Assembly: GCA_028875575.1 (NCBI GenBank)
Contig: JAPPDF010000037.1
Coordinates: 35,443-99,442, forward strand
Length of the DNA stretch: 64,000 nucleotides
From: Acidobacteriota bacterium
GTDB lineage: Bacteria; Acidobacteriota; Terriglobia; Versatilivoradales; Versatilivoraceae
Direction of reading: 5' to 3'
In this document: piece after piece, positions 36,597-46,966 of the stretch
Position numbering within the stretch: position 1 is the stretch's first letter
How the letters are laid out: every line of letters begins with the position of its first letter
Notes under the pieces: generated by a model
Databases searched by the model: none
What the model was told of the DNA's origin: nothing
The model's input: the letters and a program-made list of their open reading frames with translations, nothing else
Made by a program: the position numbers and the translations under genes

Positions 36597-36755
36597 CTAT
36601 TTTTTCTCGTCTTCAGGTTTGGTCGTCAGTGGAAAGATTCGCGGATCATGCAACTTGAGAGCAAAGAGAAGCTGTTTCTGGAGATTCGCAATCTTGTCCA
36701 GCCGCTTCACAATCTCCTCATATTCCGCGGATTGAATGGTTACTGCTTTGTTCAC
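36597..36755 (-). CDS. Small protein (52 residues) with strong ribosome site
   Basis: Begins at GTG 36755 and reads MNKAVTIQSAEYEEIVKRLD, KIANLQKQLLFALKL, then a charged tail ending TKPEDEKK before TAG. AAGGAGG stands six bases upstream of the start, the best ribosome site in this part of the window. The middle 25 residues form an amphipathic helix or coiled coil with leucine/isoleucine spacing. The start overlaps the stop of a longer frame (36752-37483) as GTGA, suggesting translational coupling. No family recognised. Confidence 0.6.
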   Translation of the reverse strand: MNKAVTIQSAEYEEIVKRLDKIANLQKQLLFALKLHDPRIFPLTTKPEDEKK

Positions 36756-37483
36756 TGTTGACCTCCTTCAGAGTCCACCGAGGGTGTGACTGCCAATGGG
36801 CGAGTAGTCACAGCTTCCTGGAGATAGCGGCTCCAGGCCCTCGGGGGAAGCTCGCTGTTGTCGTGTCCACTCCCGATCGACGCATCGCGGATCTCCTGGA
36901 TTTCGACGTGGATCCCCCGGAGGCGGACACAGACAGCGCCAGCTCCCGCCAGCGGGAGAAATTCAACGAAACTGATCGAGAACCCTCTGCTGAGATTGCA
37001 GGTGAACACCCAGGTGTCCGACCGCTTTCTCGCCCCGGGGCTGCTTGCACCGCTTCCATTTACCGCGCCCGGCATTGACCAGGCCACTACCGAGAACAGG
37101 CGTTCGTTGGTGGAGCAGCGCCGGCCCGCAGGAATCCAACGCTCTCCAGGGCCAGACGAGCTGGAGATAGGGGGGACCCCCCAAGATATCAGTCCGAAAG
37201 CTCTGCGACGATCACTGAACCGAATGCCCACGGGGGCTGGCCGGCTTCGCATTCCACCTCTGCTGCGTTGTGCGTTGGCTCCCGAGTGCCCTCGGATTCG
37301 GAGGAGATTGTCTCTCTCACCCACGGTCCCAGCCGGCGCTAGTCGGCTATGCGGCTCCCCTGTCGTCTTGGTGGAGGACGTCGTCGACGCCTTCGCAGAT
37401 GTCTTTTGCGAACGCCAGCGACCCGGGCATCGACTTGCTCTGGCTCCTCGAGAGGCACTATTTGGAGTTTGAAGCCGAGGCAC
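36752..37483 (-). CDS. Unrecognised open frame upstream of the small protein gene
   Basis: A 243-codon open frame whose last codons encode the ribosome site of the 52-residue gene and whose TGA overlaps that gene's GTG. The C-terminal 90 residues (SFVEFLPLAGAGAVCVRLRG, SRYLQEAVTTRPLAVTPSVD) look protein-like. The N-terminal part is serine/arginine-rich and could be out of frame, so a decayed gene is as likely as a real one. No domain recognised and the start is uncertain. Confidence 0.28.
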   Translation of the reverse strand: MPRLQTPNSASRGARASRCPGRWRSQKTSAKASTTSSTKTTGEPHSRLAPAGTVGERDNLLRIRGHSGANAQRSRGGMRSRPAPVGIRFSDRRRAFGLISWGVPPISSSSGPGERWIPAGRRCSTNERLFSVVAWSMPGAVNGSGASSPGARKRSDTWVFTCNLSRGFSISFVEFLPLAGAGAVCVRLRGIHVEIQEIRDASIGSGHDNSELPPRAWSRYLQEAVTTRPLAVTPSVDSEGGQQ

Positions 37484-37656
37484 TGCAGGAGCGCTTGAAT
37501 CGAGTTCACTTGCGGAGTGGCCCCCCTGCGCATGTTTCGGACGGTATCGGCGGTACCCGTGGCCAACATTGAGAGGCGCCGGTCAGGAACGCCGGACCCG
37601 TCGATCAGATCCAGCAGGCGTTGTCTCACGCCCATGTCGGAGTCAGAAGCACCCAT
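37339..37656 (-). CDS. Helix-turn-helix protein, C-terminus probably frameshifted
   Basis: The N-terminal 65 residues (RQRLLDLIDGSGVPDRRLSM, ATGTADTVRNMRRGATPQV, QALLQCLGFKLQIVPLEEPE) match Cro/C1-type HTH regulators in which the recognition helix reads TADTVRNMRRG. After that the frame becomes arginine-rich and implausible. The +1 frame instead gives AFAKDICEGVDDVLHQDDRG and a stop at 37347-37349. A small indel near 37410-37430 is therefore likely. The start could be 37656 or the ATG at 37635. The surrounding region is decayed. Confidence 0.5.
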   Translation of the reverse strand: MGASDSDMGVRQRLLDLIDGSGVPDRRLSMLATGTADTVRNMRRGATPQVNSIQALLQCLGFKLQIVPLEEPEQVDARVAGVRKRHLRRRRRRPPPRRQGSRIAD

Positions 37657-39938
37657 ACGGTCTCCCCGCTCGCATGCCGGCGCGCGGCCCTACCGGTCCA
37701 ATCGAGCCCGGGACACTGCCCGAACCATTCCAGGGCGGCTCGCCACTGGCGTGCCTGCTTTGCTGTTGACGTCGGAAGACCGAGACATGGAGCCGCATCT
37801 GCCTTAGGGGGATTGCAATGTCAACAGTCGGATTTCCGAGCCCTGCCCGGTTCCGATGTCGCCCGATCGGGGTCCTCACACGGTGGCCTTCTACTGCTCA
37901 GCCGAGGAGGGAACCGGTAATCGATGGATCGCAGGATAGGATAGACAACACAAGTGATTTCCCGGTGATCGTGAACACGATTGTGGTGACAATTTGGTGA
38001 CGACCTGCAAGAGGGCGTTATTTTTAACGCTCGGACAGTGCAGCGCACTCTGACTTCGTCTCCTCCAGGGAGCCGGCGTCTTCGGTCTTGCAAGTCAAGC
38101 GAGTCCAAGACTCCCTGCAAACCGCATACCGTGCCGAAAGGGATGGCGAGAGTGAGCCCCTTCACCCAGGGGACAGCGACGCGGTCGGCGACCACCCGGT
38201 CGATGCAGAACGGGGGCTCTGCAGCGTAGACCGGTTGCCGCCGGGTCCGTATCGCCAGGGTTGAGGAGAGGGGAATGCCGGCGGGAGCCGGAGAGGCGTC
38301 CGGGACGCTCCAGGCGCAATGCATCGTGAATCGACTGGCGCTGAGGACTCTGAAGGCGCGGGCAGCGGCCAGACGGTTACACGGGCTGTCCTTCCGCGCC
38401 CATGCATGTTGCCGGCTCTAGGCAATATGCAAGGAGTTCAGCATTTACGGGCCCGACTTCCGAGTTGCGGAGAAAAGCGCACCCATCTTTGAGTGGACCC
38501 ACTAATCACGCCGTGCGTTCGAGCAGGTCTGTGACCTAGTCGGCACCCTGTACGAACATCCTTTCCTAGCCTTGCTCACCGATGCGTCGCTTGAGACCCT
38601 GCTTCGCCTCGACCGTCTTCCCCGGGTGCTCCATCGTCCTTCGTGCCGATCGTATCATCGGTCGAATCCGGAGTGTTTCAACCATCATCCAGTCGAACCA
38701 AGCAGCCGTGACATGAGCCGATGAAACCGGTTGCGGTCGTGGGCTGGCCTTGGTCCGCACACCCGCCGGAGCATGGCCACTCGTTTCCCGACGCCCAGAT
38801 CGATCCTCACGGCCCGGGGCTGGCCGGCAGGGGCAGTTTCTCCACCTCATTGGCTGGATCCACCCATCGCTGCTTCCTGCCCTTCAGCCGAGGGCCTTGA
38901 TCCTGACCCTCTCCAGAACCACAGTGCCGGCGAGTGGTGACAGGCAAATCCTTGCCAGTTCTTGCAAGAAATCACCACTTTGTCACCCAAATCGCCTTCA
39001 CAATCACTCCGAAATCACCTGTGTTGTCTAGACTGCGCGCCGAGTCCGAAACAGACAACAGTGGGATGTCAGAAATTCACTGACTGGATGGACCAATTAA
39101 CGGGGTTCCCTCGAAGCAGTTGTTCACGCTCCGTCAGGCTGGTCCTCTTTCAGGGGATCGCCATACCCGGAGTATTCCTGGTGACGGCCCCGTGATTTCT
39201 TCGGGAGTGTCAAGAAACGCTTTCCAGGCCGGATGGCAACACCGCCAGGTCGATCAATCTGAACCTTGGCGAATGCGAACCGGACGCCCACACGGGCTGC
39301 CGGCGCGGACTGGGCAACCCACTCTCGAAGGCCCTTGCCGTCGCGGCGTGTGACTGAGAGGCACCCGCATCACTAAGGATGATTATCATAGACAGTTCGT
39401 GGCAGCTGATTCATTTGAGCGTCGCTGCTCCCAGACAATTCAATCTCCGTGTGGAATCCCCCGATCGATCGATTCAGGTTTGCACCGGATACAAGATCCC
39501 ATGGACCCGTCGGTTCATCTGGACAGGTCGTCGCACAACGATACAAGGACCACAGTGCAAGGACGTGTTTCGTCTGGGAGTTTCGCTGCTTTGGGCACGC
39601 GTGGAGGACGGCGGAGGCCCTGCAGAGATCATTTTTCGGAGCGGTTTCTGAGCGTGGTTTCGGACTGGAAAAGCGTTCAGGCGGTTTGGGCACAAGTCCT
39701 CAGAGGCCCCGGCCGGTTGCCGAATCGAAGGGAAACTGAGCGGCACCGAACGGCATAGCATGCGGGCGGGACGCCCGCGCTCCCGGGGGGCGCCTCCTCC
39801 CATCACTCCTGCTCCTCGAGGGGGCAGGCGCCGGCTTGCCGGGCCGCAGCCCTGCCGATGCGGCAGAGCCGTCACGCTTGGTGGTCCCTCGGTGTCCTTC
39901 GTGTCACTTCTTCGTGGATTACTCTTGTTGCGGTTGTT
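37657..39938. other. 2.3-kb stretch without confident genes
   Basis: Open frames here are short, lack ribosome sites and have no recognisable domain; the most protein-like are about 38100-38324 (minus) and 39379-39651 (plus). Known contents are repeat family D copies at about 37880-38020 and 38960-39035, the latter inverted. A GCGGGCGGGACGCCCGC palindrome lies near 39762-39780, and a CACGAAG-type repeat at about 39848-39945 is the inverted partner of 7061-7160. The region reads as eroded former coding sequence. Confidence 0.55.
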
Positions 39939-41432
39939 TCAGGTCAGTATCCCTTCCACCACTCGGGCGGGGAATTCGTCGGTGAGGCGCTCGTTGCGGC
40001 CTTCGCGCCGGTAGACCAGGTCGCGGTGGTTCATTCCCAGCAGGTGCAGGATGGTGGCGTGCAGGTCGTGCACGCTGACCGGGTTGTCGACGGCGCGGTG
40101 GCCCAGTTCGTCGGTTCCCCCGTAGACCGTTCCCCCCTTGATCCCGGCTCCCGCCAGCCAGACGCTGAATCCGGGCGGGCCGTGATCCCGGCCCGCCGCC
40201 TTGTCGGGATGCTGGGAGAGCGGCAGCCGGCCGAACTCACCGCCCCATACCACCAGGGTGCTGTCCCAAAGGCCTCGCTGCTTCAGGTCGGTCAGCAGGG
40301 CGTGAACGGGCTTGTCGGTCTTGCCGCAGGCGTAGCGCAGGCCCCCCGTCAGGTTCTGGTGCTGGTCCCAGATCTGCTCCTCGATGTAGAGCTGGACCAT
40401 GCGCACTCCTCGCTCCACCAGCCGGCGGGCCATCAGGCAGCGCCGCCCGTAGGAAGCCGTGGCCTCGTCGTTCAGGCCGTACATCTCGTGCGTGGCCGGG
40501 CTTTCCTGGGAGAGATCCAGGGCGTCGCTGGCGGCGATCTGCATGCGGGCGGCCAGCTCGTAGTTGGTGATGCGTGCCTGAAGTTCCGGCTGGCCCGGAT
40601 GGCGGTGCAGATGACCCCGGTCCAGCCGGGTCAGGATCGACCGGGCCATGTTCAACACCGGACTGGGAAATTCCTCCTTGGGCTGAAGATTGAGCAGGGG
40701 CGAGCCCTGCGATTTCAAGCGGGTTCCCTGGTAGATGGGCGGCAGCCATCCCGCCTGCCAGTTCTGAGTGCCGTTCACCGGGAGCATCTTGGGGTCGTCC
40801 AGCACCACGTAGGCGGGGAGATTCTGGTTCTCGCTGCCCAGACCGTAGACCACCCAGGACCCCAGGCTGGGGCGTCCCACGATGGTCCGTCCCGACTGCA
40901 TGAGAAAAATGGCGGGCTCATGGTTGAAGTGCTTGGTGAACATGGAACGAACCAGGGCGATGTCGTCCACCTTGCGGGACAGGAAGGGAAGGAGTTCCGA
41001 TAACTCCATGCCGCACTGGCCCCGTTTCTTGAACTCGAAGGGGGAGGGCATCAGGGTGCCGATGGAGGCGATCTGTTCCACGTCATTGGTCAGGTCGCGG
41101 CCCGGCGGCTGCCCCTCGTACTTCTTCAGCAGGGGTTTGGGGTCGAACAGATCGATCTGGCTGGGGCCGCCGTTCATGAAGAGGTGGATCACCGACTTCG
41201 CCCGCGGCTCGAAGTGAGGTCGCCGGGGCTTCAGGTCGGGAACCTGCCGACTGTCGGCCAGCAGGGGAGGGGCGGACAAGAGGTCCCTTCCCAGCAGGTA
41301 GGCCAGGGCTCCTCCCATGAACCCGTTGCCCAGGCTGGAAAACAGCTCCCTGCGGGAAGGCAGAGGCGCCGCTTCCGCGAACTCCCGGCTCGGAAGGTTG
41401 GACTCCAAACGGGTTCGGTCCCCAGGTCTCAT
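39939..41432 (-). CDS. DUF1501 family protein (pair 2)
   Basis: A 497-residue protein from the ATG at 41432 (MRPGDRTRLESN), which overlaps the end of the preceding PSD1 gene by about 11 bases. Family signatures are SVIHLFMNGGPSQIDLFDPK, RRCLMARRLVERGVRMVQLY, VVWGGEFGRLPLSQ and HDLHATILHLLGMNH. A twin-arginine-like SRRELFSSLGNGF near residues 22-34 suggests Tat export. It forms a two-gene unit with the large cytochrome-domain protein upstream. Confidence 0.92.
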   Translation of the reverse strand: MRPGDRTRLESNLPSREFAEAAPLPSRRELFSSLGNGFMGGALAYLLGRDLLSAPPLLADSRQVPDLKPRRPHFEPRAKSVIHLFMNGGPSQIDLFDPKPLLKKYEGQPPGRDLTNDVEQIASIGTLMPSPFEFKKRGQCGMELSELLPFLSRKVDDIALVRSMFTKHFNHEPAIFLMQSGRTIVGRPSLGSWVVYGLGSENQNLPAYVVLDDPKMLPVNGTQNWQAGWLPPIYQGTRLKSQGSPLLNLQPKEEFPSPVLNMARSILTRLDRGHLHRHPGQPELQARITNYELAARMQIAASDALDLSQESPATHEMYGLNDEATASYGRRCLMARRLVERGVRMVQLYIEEQIWDQHQNLTGGLRYACGKTDKPVHALLTDLKQRGLWDSTLVVWGGEFGRLPLSQHPDKAAGRDHGPPGFSVWLAGAGIKGGTVYGGTDELGHRAVDNPVSVHDLHATILHLLGMNHRDLVYRREGRNERLTDEFPARVVEGILT

Positions 41433-41443
41433 GGTTTCCTCGC

Positions 41444-44437
41444 TCAATAAAACATAAACTCCGCCGAGTTCAGCATGGCGTGGCAAAAAGTGGACAGGGC
41501 CAGCCAGCGGGCCCGCGACCGCTTGGGCTCGGCCGGCGTGTGGCTCTCCAGGTGCTCGGCCCAGTGCCGGTCCACGTGCCCGATCTCCTCAAGGGCCGCC
41601 GCTTTCTCGGAGGCGGTGGGCCAGCGGGACAGGGCGGCCAGGTAGACCTGCTCCACCTGGCTCTCCAGGTCGCTGCCCACGGCGTCGATGACCCGGCCGG
41701 CGAAGTGGCGGGCGCTCTTGCGGGCCAACTGGCTGTTCCAGAGTTGCAGCGCCTGGGAGGTGACCATCGACTGGGAGCGCTTGACGCAGTTGGGGTTGAG
41801 CTGGGGGGCGTCGAAGGTGTCCAGCATGGTCAGGGGGGTAGTGCGCCGCTGAAGCATGTAGACGCTGCGCCGGCAACCGGCCGAGGTGCACTGGCTGGTG
41901 ACCTCGCCGTCCTCCTGGACCTCGACCTCATCCGCCGGTCCGAAGGGAGTGGAATCCAGCCGGCCTGAGATCTTCAGGATCGAGTCGCGCAAGGCCTCGG
42001 CATCCAGCCGTTGCAGGGGAAAGCGCGAGAGCAGGGCGTTATCCGAATGGCCGTTGGCCGCCTCCTCGCCCGGGCTGGCCGAGGCCTGTCGGTAGGCGCT
42101 GGAGGTCATGATCAGCCGGTGCATGGCCTTCACGCTCCAGCCTTTTTTGACGAACTCGGTGGCCAGCCAGTCCAGCAGTTCGGGATGGGATGGGGCGGCC
42201 CCCAGCTTGCCGAAGTTGCCGGGCGTGGCCACCAGGCCCCTGCCGAAATGGTGTTGCCAGATGCGGTTCACCATCACCCGGGCCGTCAAGGGGTGATCGG
42301 GTTGTCCCAGCCACCTGGCCAGGGCCAGGCGCCGCCCGCTGCTCCATTCGGGCTTGGCGATGCGGTAAGGTTGGGTTTGTGCCTGAAGCGCAGATGGGAT
42401 CCCGGGATCGACGAAATCGCCGGGGCGGGTGTGCTCCCCCCGAACCAGCAGGTAGTTCGGCGTGGGTTTCCCCGGCATGTCGAACAGGGCTCGGATGGAT
42501 GGATGGCGCCGCAGCTTCTTTTCGGCCTTCTTCACCGCTTCATTGACCTTGCCCGCCTCTTCCCGGTACTCCTCGAAGCGCTTCTCCAACTCGCCGGCTT
42601 CCAGCGTGAGAAACTCCCGGAAGGCCTCCACCAGGTATTTCTGCAGCTCGCTGCGATTGTCTTCGGAGGCCCTTGTGGCAGCCTCCACGTCCGCCCGCAA
42701 TGCTTCCGGAATCTTTTCCCTCTTTTCGCTCAGCAGTCGCTCCTTGAAGGGGGCCGCTTTTTCTTCCAGGGAACGCTTCAGACGCTTGATCTCCTGCTCC
42801 ACCGGACCGTTGTTGCGCTTCACCTCCCGAAGTTCTTCCTCCGACCCGTAACGCAGCAGCCGTTTGGGGAAGGGGCCACCGGCCGGCGCAATCAGAGGCT
42901 CCTGGGGGATCAGCCAGTCGTAGGGATCGTAGGCCGAGCGCAGGATGGCGCTGAAGCGATAGAAGTCTCGCTGGGGGAGCGGGTCGTACTTGTGATCGTG
43001 GCAGCGGGCGCAGGCCATGGTCAGGCCCATCACCGTCGAGCTCAGCACCTCGACCTGGTCGGCCACCACGTCCAGCCGCTCGGGGACGAAGTTCTGGGCC
43101 CCGGACCAGGTGCCGTCGGGCGCCATGCGCAGGAAGCCGGTGGCGATCAGAGGTTCCACCTCATCGGGAGTCAGGGAATCGAGCTGTCGGTAGTCCACCA
43201 GCTCGTCCCCCGCGATCTGCTCCAACAGGAAGCGGTCGTAGGGCTTGTCGTCGTTGAAGGATCGGATGACGTAGTCCCGGTAGCGGTAGGCATGGGGCCG
43301 CAGATTGTCGGCGTGGACCTTCCCCTCGGAGTCGGCGTAGCCGGCGGCATCCAGCCAGTATCGGCCCCAGCGTTCCCCGTAGTGCCCGGAGTCCAAAAGC
43401 CGGTCGACCAGCCGTTCGTAGGCTTGAGGGTCGGAGTCCCGGTGGTAGGCCCTGACTTCGTCGGGGGTGGGGGGCAAGCCGACCAGGTCCAAGTAGGCCC
43501 GGCGCATCAGGGCCAGGCGGTCGGCCGGGGCAGCGAAGCCGAGCCCGCGAGCCTCCAGCTTTTCCAACAGAAAGGCATCGATCGGGTTCCGGACTCGATC
43601 GCTTTGGGCGACCCGGGGGGCGGCAGGCCTGCGGGGCGGCTGCAAGGACCAGAGGTCCGGGGTGTCTTGCTTGTCGGCGGACCCCCTGGAGGCTCTCGAG
43701 GCCCCGTTTGGCGGGGCTTCCGGTGCTCCGTCGGCAATCCAGCGGCGCAGTTTTTCCAGCTCGGTCGAGGTGACGGGGCGGACGCAGAACTGGGAATAGT
43801 CCTTGGGAGGCGGCATCTCCTCGGCCTGGATGCGCTGAAGCAGCAGGCTCTCGTCGGGCTTCCCGGGAACCATGGCCGGTCCCGACTTCCCGCCCTTCAG
43901 GATGCTCGCGCGGGTCCGCAGGTCCAGGCCGGCTTCCTGCGTTCTGCGGCCGTGGCAAATCAGGCAGCGCACGTGCAGGATGGGCACCAGCACGTCGTGG
44001 CTGGTGACGGAAGGTTTCAGATCCTCTTGGGCCTGGAACACCGCGGGGTCCTGGCCGTCGGCCAGAGCGCCTTGCTCGATCCAGCGCCGAATGCTCTCCA
44101 GCTCGGCGGGTTTCAGCGGATCCTGACCCAGCGGCATCTCCCCCGTCTCTACCTTTTGAAAAAGCAGGCTCTGCTCGGCCGATCCCGGAACGACCGAAGG
44201 TCCCGAGGCCCCGCCCTCGAGAATGCTCTCCAGCGAGCCCAGATCGAGCTCACCCTGCCGGGTTTGCGGACTGTGGCAAGCCACGCACCTGGCCTGCAGG
44301 AGGGGCAGAATCCGGGTCTCGAAGCCGGGCGAAGGGTCGGTTTCAGCGGCCGCGGGGATGGCGCCGAGTACCACCGCCAGGCAGGCAGTGAACGACGCTA
44401 GGCGATAAAGAGACGCTCGGGACAGCGGCGCAGCCAT
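41444..44437 (-). CDS. PSD1 (two cytochrome-like domains) + DUF1549 + DUF1553 protein (pair 2)
   Basis: A 997-residue exported protein with a signal peptide at about 1-31. Two tandem PSD1 c-type cytochrome-like domains follow, with haem motifs CVACH (about 51) and CLICH (about 158), each ending in a methionine-bearing segment ([20 protein letters not shown]). DUF1549 then begins near 285 ([17 protein letters not shown]) and carries another CARCHDHK. A coiled-coil-rich insert lies at about 545-640. DUF1553 occupies the C-terminus ([39 protein letters not shown]). Two front cytochrome domains make it larger than the copies at 26096 and 55833. Confidence 0.92.
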   Translation of the reverse strand: MAAPLSRASLYRLASFTACLAVVLGAIPAAAETDPSPGFETRILPLLQARCVACHSPQTRQGELDLGSLESILEGGASGPSVVPGSAEQSLLFQKVETGEMPLGQDPLKPAELESIRRWIEQGALADGQDPAVFQAQEDLKPSVTSHDVLVPILHVRCLICHGRRTQEAGLDLRTRASILKGGKSGPAMVPGKPDESLLLQRIQAEEMPPPKDYSQFCVRPVTSTELEKLRRWIADGAPEAPPNGASRASRGSADKQDTPDLWSLQPPRRPAAPRVAQSDRVRNPIDAFLLEKLEARGLGFAAPADRLALMRRAYLDLVGLPPTPDEVRAYHRDSDPQAYERLVDRLLDSGHYGERWGRYWLDAAGYADSEGKVHADNLRPHAYRYRDYVIRSFNDDKPYDRFLLEQIAGDELVDYRQLDSLTPDEVEPLIATGFLRMAPDGTWSGAQNFVPERLDVVADQVEVLSSTVMGLTMACARCHDHKYDPLPQRDFYRFSAILRSAYDPYDWLIPQEPLIAPAGGPFPKRLLRYGSEEELREVKRNNGPVEQEIKRLKRSLEEKAAPFKERLLSEKREKIPEALRADVEAATRASEDNRSELQKYLVEAFREFLTLEAGELEKRFEEYREEAGKVNEAVKKAEKKLRRHPSIRALFDMPGKPTPNYLLVRGEHTRPGDFVDPGIPSALQAQTQPYRIAKPEWSSGRRLALARWLGQPDHPLTARVMVNRIWQHHFGRGLVATPGNFGKLGAAPSHPELLDWLATEFVKKGWSVKAMHRLIMTSSAYRQASASPGEEAANGHSDNALLSRFPLQRLDAEALRDSILKISGRLDSTPFGPADEVEVQEDGEVTSQCTSAGCRRSVYMLQRRTTPLTMLDTFDAPQLNPNCVKRSQSMVTSQALQLWNSQLARKSARHFAGRVIDAVGSDLESQVEQVYLAALSRWPTASEKAAALEEIGHVDRHWAEHLESHTPAEPKRSRARWLALSTFCHAMLNSAEFMFY

Positions 44438-45396
44438 GGGATTGGCCTCGTGGGGGTCGTCCTCGATGGGTCTAGACTAGTGAAGCGCCGCGGCGTAGTC
44501 AAGAGGCCGGGCCTTGACGGGATTCGGAGATCTGGGGGCGAACACGCCGACCTGTGATTCACATCGGAGCTTTTTGCAAAATTCGCAACGGTGCAGGTCA
44601 TCTTGCCGGCAAGCCTGAGGTTCTGCCTTTTTCGATATCAGGTGTGACTTGGTAAAAAATGCTGTCTAACCACAAAAAGCACAAAAGTCACAAATTGTGT
44701 TTTTGTGCTTATTATGGCCAATCCGGGCAAACGTCCCGCTGCCGAATCTTGTAAATGGCTCAATTGAAGAAACCCTTTCTCCCGGCAGCGTTGTGGATTA
44801 AGGGAGAGCTGCGAAGCTGCGGTTGACGTGGGTAGGCCAAGCAAACGCCTGCTACAAGCCATCCTTATAGAGCTGCGTAGCTGCGGCCCAGGGTAGCCCC
44901 GTGCGGCAGCCCGGGGTCGTATGGGTTCTGCGCTGACTCAGCCGCGAGTGCGGCGAATCAAGAGCCGGGTCCCCGAACCCACAGCATTTCCTGAACGACG
45001 ACGCCCCACGTCACGGCTACCCGCTACCCCACTCCGGTCGCTCCGCTCCCTCCGCGGGGCAGCGCTCGGCCCCTGACGCTTTCGGTGCCCAAAACCCTGC
45101 AATTTTCAATGCCCACTTTCCTGCAATCTTCGATGCCCATTGACACCCCTCCAAGAATTGCCAAACGCCCCCTCCCCAATTCCCCCAAACACGGGCACAT
45201 CCCCAAAACCAAGCGCAAGAATCGAATAAGGCAAGATCCTTGAGGCTTGGCGACAGCCCCGCCTCCGATTAGGATAGGGGGTCCGGGCGGCCTGGAGTCG
45301 TCGGCGCAGACCGCCGCCACCGGGCAAAGGAGCGTTTCCCACCCCGGATTTCCTTAATTTCAAACGTATCAACCAATGCAAGGCAAGGAGGATGGC
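44438..45396. other. Gene-free interval with MITE copy and low-information repeats
   Basis: Contains MITE family A copy 2 (44567-44761), a run of paired GC-rich palindromic sequence (about 44870-45070), and a short direct repeat of CCTGCAAT/TTC/ATGCCCA type at 45096-45135. No credible gene. The last 12 bases hold the AAGGAGG site of bcp. Confidence 0.55.
44567..44761. mobile_element. MITE-like element, family A, copy 2
   Basis: A 195-bp element, same orientation as copy 1 at 7226-7411. The left end GAGCTTTTTGCAAAATTCG matches copy 1 at all but one base. Shared internal blocks include ATCTTGCCGGCAA, GGTTCTGCCTTTTTC and TCTAACCACAAAA. The right end (44743-44761) is more diverged from the left. 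The central hairpin is imperfect here, with a short insertion (AAAGTCAC). Confidence 0.75.
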
Positions 45397-45849
45397 ATGC
45401 TTAAGGCTGGGGACAAGGCCCCCGATTTCACGGGAACCGACGATAAGGGGCAGACCGTTGCCCTCAAGGATTTTCGAGGCAAGAAGGTCGTGCTCTACTT
45501 CTATCCCAAGGACAACACGCCGGGGTGCACCCAGGAGGCCTGCGACTTTCGGGATTCGATGGCCGATCTCAGCCAAAAGGGCACGGTGGTGCTGGGGGTC
45601 AGCCCGGATTCGGTCTCGTCCCACCAGAAGTTCAAGGCCAAGTTCTCTCTGCCTTTTGGGTTGCTCAGCGACGGAGATCACGCCATCGCCGAGGCCTACG
45701 GAGCCTGGCAAGAGAAGTCCATGTACGGGAGAAAATACATGGGCATCGTCCGCTCCACCTTCGTGATCGACGAGGAAGGCAACATCGCCGAGGCTCACGG
45801 CAAGGTCAAGGTGAAGGGCCACGTGGCGGGGCTGCTGAAGTCGCTCTGA
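45397..45849 (+). CDS. bcp: Thioredoxin-dependent thiol peroxidase (Bcp/PrxQ)
   Basis: Reduces hydrogen peroxide and organic peroxides in the cytosol using thioredoxin. It has 150 residues from the ATG at 45397, chosen over 45376 because AAGGAGG lies just upstream. The peroxidatic cysteine C44 is in TPGCTQEACDF, with the resolving cysteine C49 five residues on, the PrxQ-alpha arrangement. FYPKDNTPGCT and STFVIDEEGNIAEAH are family signatures. Confidence 0.95.
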   Translation: MLKAGDKAPDFTGTDDKGQTVALKDFRGKKVVLYFYPKDNTPGCTQEACDFRDSMADLSQKGTVVLGVSPDSVSSHQKFKAKFSLPFGLLSDGDHAIAEAYGAWQEKSMYGRKYMGIVRSTFVIDEEGNIAEAHGKVKVKGHVAGLLKSL

Positions 45850-45955
45850 AGGGAAGGGCAGTGAGGGTGGTTGCCGCCGTGGGCGCGCCTCGGGGGCACC
45901 CCCGCACCGCATCAGCCGTTGCCGTCCGGCTCGGCTTTGAAATGGTATATTCGCG

Positions 45956-46966
45956 GTGATTCGTGATCGTATCGCCGCCAGTGCCGCTGCTGGAAGACGC
46001 GTACACATGACAGGCCCACCATTTCCCCCGATAACGACTCGGCGGAACGCGGCTGAATTCGTCCTTCCCGAACATGCCGCAACCCTCAACGTCGTGATGG
46101 ACGATGGCGCGCCAATTCGCGTCGTGCGCCACGGCAACCCGTCAGGGCCACGTGTCGTGCTGAGCCACGGCAATGGCTTCGCGAGCGATTCCTACTTCCC
46201 GTTCTGGCGACATATGCTTGAGCGGTTCGACCTTGCGCTGTACGACGTCCGCAACTGTGGGCGCAACCCCTTTCACGCGGGCGAGGCTCACGACTATCCC
46301 CGCTTCGTGCGCGACATTGCGCAGGTGCACGGCGCGATTGCGGAAGAATGGGGCGAGAAGACCACCATCGGAGTCTTCCATTCGATGACGGCGATTGCAG
46401 CCCTGCTGGCCATCATCGACGGCGTCTGGCACTGGGACGCGCTGGTATTGTTCGACCCGCCGGTGGTCCCGCCCGATGGGAACCCGCGGCGCGGCCCGCT
46501 GGTGTCCGAGGGCGAGACGCTGCGCGCCGCCGCTCTGGGCCGCCAGAACCGGTTCCGGGACCCCGAGGAACTTGCCGACGTTTTCCGTTGGATGCACCGG
46601 TTCCGCCGCCTGCGGCCGGGCGTGGCGGAACTCAATGCACGCTCGGTGCTGCACTTCGATCGCGCCAGCGGAGAATGGCTGCTCCGTTGCCCCGGCGCAG
46701 TCGAGGCGGATCTCTATACCGACGTCGCCGAACTGGAAATATGGCGGCAGCCCAACCCGGCGGGGCGCCCGCTCTTGATCGTCGGTTCCGACCCAGTGCC
46801 GGAGGACGCGCCGAAGACTGCGCCATGTTGCAAGTTATTCTGCGAGACATTCGGCATCGAATACGCCTTTGTGCCCGATACCAGCCACCTCTTGCAACTC
46901 GAGGAGCCGGAGCAGTGCTTCGCTCTGTTCGACGCATTCCTCGCCGACAACGAGGTCGCCACATGA
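45956..46966 (+). CDS. Alpha/beta-fold hydrolase
   Basis: A 336-residue alpha/beta hydrolase; the ATG at 46007 (MTGPPFPP) would give 319 residues and fits the family length better. The oxyanion segment is LSHGNGFASDSYFPF, the nucleophile serine is in VFHSMTAIAALL, an acidic member is expected in IVGSDPVPED, and the histidine is in VPDTSHLLQLE. The substrate is unknown. Codon use looks less like its neighbours (many GCG/CGC), which may indicate transfer. Confidence 0.82.
   Translation: MIRDRIAASAAAGRRVHMTGPPFPPITTRRNAAEFVLPEHAATLNVVMDDGAPIRVVRHGNPSGPRVVLSHGNGFASDSYFPFWRHMLERFDLALYDVRNCGRNPFHAGEAHDYPRFVRDIAQVHGAIAEEWGEKTTIGVFHSMTAIAALLAIIDGVWHWDALVLFDPPVVPPDGNPRRGPLVSEGETLRAAALGRQNRFRDPEELADVFRWMHRFRRLRPGVAELNARSVLHFDRASGEWLLRCPGAVEADLYTDVAELEIWRQPNPAGRPLLIVGSDPVPEDAPKTAPCCKLFCETFGIEYAFVPDTSHLLQLEEPEQCFALFDAFLADNEVAT

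Noticed and set aside
37821..38324. Minus-strand open frame as a real gene
   Set aside because: Only about 60 residues look protein-like, there is no ribosome site, and its end runs through repeat family D.
39379..39651. Plus-strand 90-codon frame as a real gene
   Set aside because: No start signal, no recognisable domain, and it lies in the eroded region; it may be the end of a former gene.
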